Of a stretch of DNA of 63,067 nucleotides, positions 54,899 through 63,067 are shown in pieces (within the stretch, counting starts at the first letter, position 1; each line of letters begins with the position of its first letter). The DNA comes from Gracilaria domingensis. Taxonomy: Eukaryota > Rhodophyta > Florideophyceae > Gracilariales > Gracilariaceae. The translations under genes were made by a program, and so were the position numbers. The stretch is from the NCBI GenBank assembly GCA_022539475.1, contig VCMS01000316.1:52922-115988 (forward strand), read 5' to 3'. Below the pieces are notes generated by a model, which searched no databases, was not told where the DNA came from, and was given only the letters and a program-made list of their open reading frames with translations.

Positions 54899-55121
54899 AC
54901 TGAAAACCAGTAAGCGATCTGATCCAGATGATCCAGTTAAACTCGTACACGAGTCTCCAAAGAACAAGAAAACTCAATAAACCTTCTCGGCAAACTACCA
55001 CGTCAGCGGTTCACGTTCAAAAGTTGTCAACCTCCAAAACTCTAAAGAGTTCCCTAATCGTTGTCAGAAGACGGTGATCCGTCAACAATCAAGTCAATTC
55101 CACGACAGTGTCCTAAAACGG

Positions 55122-55139
55122 TTCTAAGTCGGGAGACCA
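55122..55139 (-). other. Primer-binding site of element G
   Basis: On the element strand TGGTCTCCCGACTTAGAA begins 3 bases inside the 5' LTR. It is complementary to a tRNA 3' end TTCTAAGTCGGGAGACCA. The CGGGAGACCA end is that of eukaryotic tRNA-Tyr; the exact host tRNA could not be checked. Confidence 0.82.
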
Positions 55140-55142
55140 CTT

Positions 55143-56116
55143 TGTGGGGCAAACTCGGGAGAGTGAAACCCACCAGACTGTCCGAAGGTCCGCTCTCGTG
55201 AGAGATGGCAGACCAGTGACAGAGCCCTCTGTACCACCGTAACTCGGTTGTAAGGCCTAAGTGGCAACTGGCTATACCTACAGAGGTGCTAGGCCACGTC
55301 GTGAGGAAACGATGAGAAACTCCAGAGATGAGGTGGTATCGGCAACGATGAAACACGACCAACGACAGGTGTAGTCCCGAGAGGGAAAGCAACAGAAAAC
55401 AACAACCAAACAACACCCACACGCGACGGGTAGGGCCTCCTCGGCACTGGGACCGGAGCGGGGCGAGATCCTCCAACGGTAATGCACGGGTTTCCGTAAA
55501 CACGGCAAAACTCTATACAGAGTCGGATCACTTCGTAATCTAGTCCTATACCTCCTCGGTACGACCCTCAGGTCCCGACATCAACGACAGATGTTCCTCA
55601 AAGGTACCGAGAGGGTAGGACCACCGTAACCAGACGTGGCTATACTCGCGAGAGTGATAACCCACGTAGGCGGTTGGCGCCAGAGCCTCACTCGTGTAGA
55701 GTCCACTCAGGAGAGCGCTACTCGACAAAGAGTTCAGTTAGAAGTGCTCGGGTTGACTTTACAAAGGTGCTCGCGACGACGAGGTCGAGCTCACCTAACT
55801 AGGTCTAAACTAACTATGTACACGTGGTGCACACCCGCAGGGGTCCGTACACGTGGCTAGCCCAGTGTCAGGCACCTCAGGTGCACTACCTATTGTCCCG
55901 TAATATGCACACACACGGTGGTGTAGTACACGCGTCCACCTAGCGGTATTGGCCAGCAATGGCAACCCTGATTACAGGTAACTGTGGGAAAGCCATTCCA
56001 AAAGTAACCGCCAAAATTGGGTCCAACTCATAACTCTTCGAGTGCATCCTCGTATCACTCCCTTGAGTATATGAGGCGCATCATCCTGATAACCACGCAA
56101 ATTGCGTTGCTCTACA
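55143..56116 (-). repeat. 5' LTR of element G
   Basis: 974 bp, TG...CA ends on the plus strand, near-identical to 44146-45119, followed by the TGAAG duplication at 56117-56121. Confidence 0.95.
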
Positions 56117-56560
56117 TGAAGGAGGAGAAAGGGTGATGACGTCAGAGCTGGATGCCATAAAGAACGACCTTGCACATAGGTGGAAGCTGAACGCACGCTA
56201 ATTTCGACGTCAGACGTGGCAGACCGGATGGAATGTCCCGATCGCGCCATGTCTGAATGTTACCAGCTGACTTGCACGACAAAGCGCTGAAGACCACCCT
56301 GTCCAAAGTGTGCGAGAAATTGGAAATCCGGAGGAACGTGCCAAGGGCGGAGGCAAAGCATATGAGTTCACCGAGACATAAGATGGAGTCGCTGGAGGTG
56401 GAAATTCTACAGGAACCATGCAGCCCCGGCGGGAAAAAGATGCTCTTCTTGAAAGCCCGCCGGAGGAGGTCAGCTACAGATGGAACCACACCAAGCACAA
56501 GGAGATGGCGGCAACACTGCTTCTATCTGTCATTATTATCCTTCCGGAGCCCATAGTACA
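56117..56560 (+). pseudogene. Locus interrupted by element G (right part)
   Basis: Begins with the second TGAAG. Plus-strand frames with protein-like composition (MTSELDAIKNDLAHRWKLNA from about 56139; then LHDKALKTTLSKVCEKLEIR from about 56269, with a Lys/Arg-rich end) may continue the coding-like sequence left of G, but frame continuity across the empty site was not established. No family recognised. Confidence 0.3.
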
Positions 56561-57555
56561 GCGTGATTGAGTCATAAATGTGATTCTTTCCTGTACTACG
56601 TCTGTAACCATTTAATACATTTCCTGCTATTTTTGTGGTCTTGCTCTGCCTGCGCTGCGGCGCATTTATTTACTGTGCTCGGCGAACGAGATATGTCTCA
56701 GTTGTGTCCTAAAAGCTGGCAATTTCGGACATATTTTGAACCATATCCGGCATGCTGAATAAGGCATTCTTTCGGCCATATTTGAAGGCCATATTTTGGC
56801 TCTGTTTAGGACGAATACTGCCCAAATATTGTCCGAACATTTTGACCATTTTTCGATCACATTAAAAACATGTATGGGCCAAATTTGGGCCTTGCAAAAT
56901 GCTCATAGGGTAGAGTGAAGAATGCTCCTAAATGAATTTGACTGGGTAGAACGATACTATCAAACCTTTTAGCGTGCATGAAGAAACTTTGTTAAGCGTA
57001 TGTGCCCGGGATGGTAACTTTCGAGACTCGAAGGTCCGGGGCGACGAGTAAGTTGCTCTTAGAATCGAGAAGTAACACGGGTCTGACTTGCTAGCGTAGG
57101 ACAACGCGGAAAAACCCGAATACGACACATGAAGGAGTGGTGAGTGACAGAAAGTGAAGTACTGCAATGTGAGTTTTATTTGAATGCAAATAGACACCAG
57201 GTCTGAGTTAAAAGTGTATTTCTTGGAGTCACTCTGAGTGCATTCGGAAGGAAACTACGAGCCTCTTGCAGTTAATGTGAGTGCATTAGGAAGTAAACAA
57301 TAGGCCTCTCGGTTCCAATTACGTGAATACACAAGGAGTGCATTTGACAGAATGGTAGTTAAGGTCCATTTGAGTACGTGGGTAGTGTCCATTTGGAAGA
57401 AGATGTGATTACAAGCTGATTGCAGTTGGAGCGCCGTAGTGTTAATGCGCAATCATATTGAAATCCATATTTTGAAATAAATTACCCATCTATTGAGATA
57501 AATTTCGCAACATTTCAGAAGCATTTTTGCATGTCCCTTGCGTTCCTAATTTTGC
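56561..57555. other. Non-coding flank with a degenerate repeat array at 56690-56920
   Basis: At 56690-56920 short words such as GGACATATTTTG, GGCCATATTTG and GGGCCAAATTTGGG recur at 15-30-base intervals, similar in style to the array at 21720-22120 and also ending near a CAAAATGC/GCATTTTG word. The rest shows no gene. Confidence 0.45.
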
Positions 57556-57559
57556 AAAT

Positions 57560-58970
57560 TTTCTTTTAGGGAGTCTCCTTAACTCCGATAGAGTCCTTGT
57601 GATAGCAGAGAGGACTTATGAGGTCTGCGCCGACTTCGCCTTATCACACCAGTTTATGGTTCTGCAATTGTCTGTGCAAGACACGGGCGCTACGCCCAAC
57701 CTTACTCAATCCTTTTTTTGCTCCCGGCATTTCGGGAATTTGTTCGCTATGGTCCAGGTTCGGATATCGCTGACGCAAAAAGACATCACGTTCCGCACTG
57801 TTGGTTACCTGAATCTCACTGTCAGACTTGGAACGTACGTGGTTAAATTCGAAGTTGATGTCTGCGATTCACTCGCTGCTCCGGTTATACTCCGTTGTAA
57901 CTTTTGTGACCGTTTTGTTGAAGCGATACGCCCGAGGGCAACAACTTTGGAAATGGAGGACGATAAAACGATTTCGATTGTTTAGAAGTCATTGAAGCGC
58001 GCAAGTAGGAAGCGCGTTGGCTTTCCTGTGGCCCAAGAGGTTCAAAAATTGAATCAGAGAGCGGTAAAGCTTCTCGTAGTGACATCCGTTCCAATCCTTT
58101 AGGAAGTCCAGGTGTCGGGGCACTTTATCTTCAAACAACATGGAATTCAATTTGTTAAACTTTTCTCGTTGTCACGCGATGGGCAAAAAATCTTTTTTGG
58201 CTGATGGTGTTTCTTATGTAGAGCATGATCAACTGCTTAATGTACGGGTTGCTAGCTTTTGAAACGCCACCCAATGCCTAGTCAACAGCAAGTCACTGGG
58301 CTCAGCTCTAGCGCATTTGAAGGCGCTCGTACAAAAGAGAATCCCAACGTCAGAGGTTCTTGGCGTACAAGAAGCTAAGAAGGAGGGAATCGTCCATGAA
58401 ATTCCGTCTCTTCGGACGGTTTGATTAATGGAAACTAAGGTGTCTGGAAGCAGTTGCTATCGAAAGTAGTTGCTACTAAAAAGAAAAATCTAGCTACGTG
58501 GAGTATCGAACGATTGTTGATCTTGATTAACTACAAATTGCTTCTTGGCAGAGAACATACCACTTTCATCGAAGAATTAGACAAGTTACTTTACACCATG
58601 TTCCAGCATGTGCTTTAAGGCTGGAGATTGTGAGGCACTCTCAGAAAGTTTACTTGTAAGTGAATAGGACTGCATGAAACAATGGGAATAACGAAGCACC
58701 GTATTGAACTAGTTTTAGATACTTTCCTTATCGTGTAACATTTTTATTGGGTAAACCTGGAAGCGTGGTGAGAAAGAAAGTCTGAGGTCAAGGAAATGCT
58801 CCATACTGACGTAATGAAGCCTGATCAGTTGTTATTGGCACCGAGCATTGTGTTTTTTTAAAGCTTGTATGGAGAGTGGCGTTGTTGATGGATTACAGAG
58901 GAATCAACGCCGTTACGGTCAGAGACGTTTATTCGATTATTCATAAGTCTAGGCGTACGGGGATATATAT
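57560..58970 (+). mobile_element. Gypsy protease-RT fragment (element H)
   Basis: The open frame to 57985 carries the retropepsin region of this family: RVLVIAERTYEVCADFALSH, LQLSVQDTGATPNLTQ, APVILRCNFCDRFVEAIRP. Beyond it the pol region is shredded, but GITKHRIELVLDTF near 58690 and DYRGINAVTVRDVYSI near 58885 mark the start of RT. No LTR, PBS or gag was found, and the element is cut off before the RT active site. Confidence 0.72.
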
Positions 58971-60521
58971 TTACGTCAGGTGATTTTCGAATCTTATCAT
59001 AAATGTGAAATCAAGCTCATGCGCCTCGTATATGAAACAACAGAAAAATCGCTTTTGTAAAAACAGGTGCTGAATGGATGTTGACAAAGTAGAACACAGT
59101 AACGACAATGCAATAGTGCTACCTGGTACCACAAAAACATAGTAGCGCTATTTAGAATCATGCAATATATCTTAAGAAAAAAAGTAAAGTCTCGAACATC
59201 TGTTATTATTAGTTAAGGCTATCGGTCTCCGTTTTAGCTAAACTTAGCAGTCAACAACAAATTTGGCAGAAAATGTTGCACCAAGCCGATTGGGGTAGCA
59301 CTATGCTGAAGAAGACGATATTCCCGTTGGCTATACAAACGGTGCTTATTATAGAACCTAAATAACTACGTTATATAACGTTCTTTACACGTTATTTATC
59401 TGGGTACGTTACTTACGTGCTACATATTTCCACTTCTGTTTCCTGGTTCATCTCTAAGCGGTCGATGATGCTGGAAATCTTGCGCAGCTGCGCAGTGCTT
59501 TGCTTCGGCAGCTCACTCAAAACGTCTGCGAGACGACTGCGGAAGCGTGCGAGATGGCGGTCTTATTGTCACGCCCGATGAGGGCTTTGCCAATGGGCAT
59601 GTCGATTTTGACAAAGTTTTTGTCCACGAGGCTGATAGCCTCGCGAGCGTGATAGCCTCGCGAGCCTAGATATCGCTGTCATGAACGTTATGGAAGACAA
59701 AGCACTCGTATCAAGTGGGATTGTCAGGGTTGAGGCAATAGTGCGAGATATGGGTGGCCTTGATGCGCATAATTCTTAAGACAGGGTAGAGGTCCGACAT
59801 ATTTCAGGCTGTAGTCACGGCAGACAGGCCTCTTTTGGCGTTAGTCTTTAAAAGTTTTTCCAGACTGCGCTTGGCTTACGACCCATATCTGGTTGCAATC
59901 GTGATTTGGGTTTGATCAGATAGATGGTGAGGAATTGCTTCGGGAGGTATGGTGAGGCAGTCATCAAGCGACGCTTTTCCATTTCTGAATCTGAAAACTA
60001 TGCACAAGTAGTACACGTTTAATTTAGTCTGGCATGTAACAATTCGAAAAATTGTTTCGAAGCATTGTTAAATTGTTTCGAAATATTTGTCAAGTTTGTG
60101 AACAACATAATGCGAAAATTGTATGAAACGTTTGGAAAATTGTTTGAAAGTAGTGTTTAGTTTATTAATTTGAGAAAGTATATTGCGCAGTGAAAAAAGA
60201 TAATTGCAAAGTGAGTGAACGTTACGGAAATTGTGGAACGTTATGAAATGTTTGAAGAAAGTCGAACAATTTGGAACGAGATTGAACCGTGACATGTGAC
60301 AGGGACAAGACCCGTGGAAGGAATTTACCAAGTACTTTTGACAAGTTGTGAGAAAAGTGGAACATGGAATGGACATCTTCTGTTGGAAAGTTATTTTAAA
60401 CGTGAATTTAAAACAAGTAGTAGATTATGGGTGGTTATTTGTAAACTCTCAACGGCAACGTGATTTGGAGGAGATTTTTGTTTATTTAGGCCGGAAGCCC
60501 TCGACGACCGCCGACCGGTCT
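58971..60521. other. No certain gene; coding-like minus-strand fragment at 59420-59800
   Basis: On the minus strand between about 59800 and 59420, frames read THISHYCLNPDNP, ISLVDKNFVKIDMPIGKALI and, after a shift, LADVLSELPKQSTAQLRKIS. Natural-looking sequence with stops, of unknown identity. A 15-18 bp tandem duplication (GATAGCCTCGCGAGC) lies at about 59633-59667, and a palindrome ACGTTATATAACGT near 59373. 59810-60521 is AT-rich without features. Confidence 0.3.
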
Positions 60522-61286
60522 TGTAGAGCCACGCTTTATGCGGTATTTGCTCGCTTTTGGTGTGAAATCACTGCCCCTGCAGTGCAGTGGAGGTTGAGGA
60601 CTCTGGTGAGGTTGGCACAGCATTGCTGGATGGCTACACACGTGTATGGACGGTTGGCGCCCAACTTTGGGATATTTTAGATATTATTATTTATTTTATT
60701 TTAGCTCGGTTGCACCACTTGACAGTGGCATAGCTGCACTGCTTATTAGGTTGAGCTGCACCCATTGCTGGGGAAGTAAACGAACCAACCGAGTGTTCGG
60801 CTCTGATGTCTCACCCTTGGTGACCGATATCCTCCTCCCGGAGAGTCGACACCTTGTGCAGGGTTCATCATCCGCCTCGCGGTATCATTAACACCACTAC
60901 CGCTTTCGCGTGTTTACTTTGTGTGTGTTTTCTTTATTTCTGTCCCTGTTATACAAGTAGCACTACTTGGTGTACCGGTGCATACCGTTCGTGGCTCGAC
61001 ACATTCGCGTGGGCCATTACCGCTCTCGCGTGTCATCGCCACACTCGTGGGTACCGCGTGCTACACACGTGACGCTACTGCCGACTTGTGTCGTGTGTTC
61101 TCTACCGCTGGACGCTTCTTCTTCGCCGCTTCGCTCCCTCCATTACTTGGGAAGGGTCGACCCCGGTCTTACACCCGGCATTGCCGTGTCGTACCTGTGG
61201 GAGAGCTCTACTGCTGTGCTCGCCTCTTGAGAGAGGGTCTGAACCGCCTTTGCGTGTCTTTCCCCATCGCTGGGTTTTGCACAACA
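60522..61286 (+). repeat. Putative 5' LTR of element J
   Basis: The right end (ACAACA, 61286) is set by the PBS three bases on. The left end is proposed at TGTAGAGCC (60522) because the LTR of F also starts TGTAGAGC. No second copy is in the window to confirm it, so the left edge is uncertain. Confidence 0.5.
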
Positions 61287-61288
61287 AT

Positions 61289-61306
61289 TGGTCTCCCGAC
61301 TTAGAA
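61289..61306 (+). other. Primer-binding site of element J
   Basis: TGGTCTCCCGACTTAGAA, exactly the 18-mer next to the 5' LTR of G. Sequence beyond position 18 differs between the elements, which marks the true PBS length. Confidence 0.82.
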
Positions 61307-61702
61307 GTCGCGTTGATCCAGCAAGTTGTTTTTCTGATCAATTTCCGGTTTGCCGGTTCGTATCTGGTCGTGGAGATACACTACACAGTTTGTACTGGAA
61401 GGCTTTGCCGACAGAGGTCGTGTTGGTACTGCCTTCCTCATTTTTGGGTTGTTGTTTGGACACGGTTTACTACCGGTGGCACTACCTATTTCCGTAGTGT
61501 GTGATTCCCGTCGGTACGGTTGTTGTCACCCCGTTTGGATTGTCTACTGTTCCCAGCAATCTGGTCGAATCAGCCCTAATTCCGTATACGGCTGTTCCCG
61601 TTGGTACGGTTGGTTCGTCCGATTTGTCGGTTATCGTCACTCGTGTGAGGACGCTACACTCTTTCCTGTTCCCAGTTTTCTGGTGGTATCTCGTCGTGGA
61701 CG

Positions 61703-63067
61703 ATGGCGTCGGGCAAGCGCTCGAGCCCTACGAAGTCTCGCTCCGTTGGCTCTGGCTTGCCCCCGCGTCTGCGGTCTGTTCCTGAACCCCTACAGGGTGA
61801 TGGAAAGAAACCCGGAAACCGGAAACAGCCTGTCAAGTCGTCAGACGCCACAGTGGCTGGACCCTCATCTGCTTCTTGGGAGGGTCTTATACCCGCTGTC
61901 GCGGCGAAGGATGCGCTCGTAAACGAGTTGGAGACTCAAGTTCGTGTGCTTGAGGCTCAGACTGCTGTCATGAGGAGTTCTCATGAAGCACTCGTTTCCG
62001 AGGTCGACACAATTCGTTTGAAGGTTGACGCAGCCCTCAGCGGAGGTGTATCAGATGATCTACGTATTTTACGGAAGGATGTTAATGCACTCTTGGAGGT
62101 TCTTCAAGGATATCCCGGTTTCACCGAGGAGGTCGACACGAAGTTCATTCGAATTCTTGGCCGTCTTGAGACATTAGAGGCCACCATCCGTGAGGATGAC
62201 GGCCCTGCTGCCGCCTCCGCGGGAGTGTCTCGTGGTACACGTGACCGGAAGTCCGGGAAGAGTCACTCTAAGAAGAGGAACGTTGACGAGTATGACTCGG
62301 ATTCGTCACAGTCTTCTGGTATTTCAAACCGCTCGGCGGGTTCCTTATCATCGAGCTCGTCAAGTGACGGTGAACGTCACGCTCGTTCTACACGTTCGCG
62401 GAGTTCTACGTCCACCTATGGTGTTGTTGGTACCCGGAAAAGGGGGCGAAAGCATTCAGGTTTGAGGGAACTGAAGCCGACGAATCCCTTGTTCAAAAGG
62501 TTTTTATCTTACCGGTATTACCGTTTGGAAGATTCAAGTCTGAATCGGATCCCCCGTGGCACGGGTAAGGTGAAGGACTGCATCAAACGCATGTCCTTAA
62601 CCTTTCGCAACCAGTTTTTCACTGGGGAGGATCCCATTCTGGTGTTTGACTTTCTTTCACGCTTTGTAGCGGAAGCTGACATCCTCGGCATGAGTGAGGG
62701 GCAAGCTTATGTTGCCTTACCGTATTTTCTACGTGGACTCGCTGAAGATCAGTATAACTCTGTAAGAGGTTCATCTTGCGCCTCTGAAGGAGGGGTCACC
62801 TGCTGGCCCGAAGTCGTGCAGTATTTGTTGCGCTCTTATGCGACAAATACCTCTATCGAGGAAGCAATCACCGCGTTGCGGGAGACGAAACAATGCCCGA
62901 AGGAGTTCGGAGACGAGTACTCGTACGCCTGGATAAGGGGCATTCCACCGTTGTGGCATGTTTTACTCGTCAAACGAGCGCCTGTACGCTGTTTATCCAA
63001 CGGATGAATCCGTATTCGTACTCTGGTTTGCCAGGACGGGACAGAACCGCAAGAAGACTACCTATTG
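61703..63067 (+). pseudogene. gag of gypsy element J, frameshifted and running off the window
   Basis: From the ATG at 61703 (MASGKRSSPTKSRS) an open frame covers the basic N-terminus, a helical heptad-rich segment (LVNELETQVRVLEAQTAVMR), a Ser-rich spacer and the capsid-like block (RFLSYRYYRLEDSSLNRIPR, VFDFLSRFVAEADILGMSEG, GVTCWPEVVQYLLRSYATN). Homology to G and F leaves the frame at about 62910, after GDEYSY. The matching sequence continues in another frame (RLDKGHSTVV...), so the downstream part to 63007 in the original frame is not native. One indel inactivates this gag. Confidence 0.8.

Larger units (their letters stand above)
44146..56116 (-). mobile_element. Complete young Ty3/gypsy chromovirus-type element G with antisense ORF
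   Basis: An 11,971-bp element flanked by TGAAG duplications. In element orientation (right to left): 5' LTR, PBS, gag, protease, RT-RNase H-integrase, basic segment and chromodomain, then a long ORF on the opposite strand, polypurine tract and 3' LTR. The two 974-bp LTRs differ by only about two bases by eye, so insertion was recent. It is large for gypsy because of the long LTRs, a long disordered pol tail and about 1.9 kb of antisense coding sequence. Confidence 0.95.
60522..63067 (+). mobile_element. Ty3/gypsy element J, 5' part
   Basis: A putative 5' LTR, a PBS identical to that of G and a gag related to F and G; the window ends in gag. The remaining pol and 3' LTR should lie to the right. 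Gag is clearly diverged from that of G, so J is a separate subfamily. Confidence 0.8.

Overview
This is a eukaryotic, transposon-dominated window. It has no bacterial gene layout, rRNA, tRNA or CRISPR array. About two thirds is LTR retrotransposon: Ty1/copia elements in 1-15.4 kb, and a family of very large Ty3/gypsy elements (11-12 kb, LTRs 0.77-1.1 kb) in 23-34, 44-56 and 60.5-63 kb, with fragments at 36 and 57.6 kb. The gypsy elements carry a chromodomain, as do chromoviruses of plants, fungi, oomycetes and algae. The host lineage cannot be fixed from sequence alone. A red alga or an oomycete fits best; an arthropod cannot be excluded.

Layout. 1-12.86 kb is a nest of four copia elements: A (minus) sits inside B (plus), B inside C (minus), and C inside D (plus). 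Only the right-hand halves of B, C and D lie in the window. At 12.86 kb D meets, mid-pol, a fifth decayed minus-strand copia element (E, to about 15.4 kb). 15.4-23 kb is AT-richer single-copy DNA with a LINE-like reverse transcriptase scrap and one convincing host gene (19772-20305, a secreted cysteine-rich protein with two related six-cysteine units and a TATA box). 23.0-34.35 kb is an old, heavily mutated gypsy element (F, plus). 34.4-44.1 kb holds decayed host-like coding sequence, including a two-homeodomain gene (37.7-39.3 kb), a gypsy protease scrap, a 26-bp hairpin and a GC-rich island. 44146-56116 is a complete, very young gypsy element (G, minus) with near-identical 974-bp LTRs, a TGAAG target-site duplication, primer-binding site and polypurine tract. 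56.1-60.5 kb is the flank of G plus a decayed gypsy protease/RT fragment (H). 60.5 kb to the end is the 5' part of another gypsy element (J).

Main result. In both G and its diverged relative F, the region between the chromodomain and the 3' LTR carries a long ORF on the strand opposite to gag-pol. Its protein is clearly conserved between the two elements (shared blocks include PWF, SYA, LPGGL, TFGEV, IRSLDL and DRSPGR) but matches no family I recognise. This is a candidate undescribed antisense gene of a chromovirus lineage. G also shows an unusual expression layout: a -1 frameshift between gag and protease with GAAAAAC directly before the gag stop, an in-frame TAA between protease and RT, and a chromodomain in a separate downstream frame.
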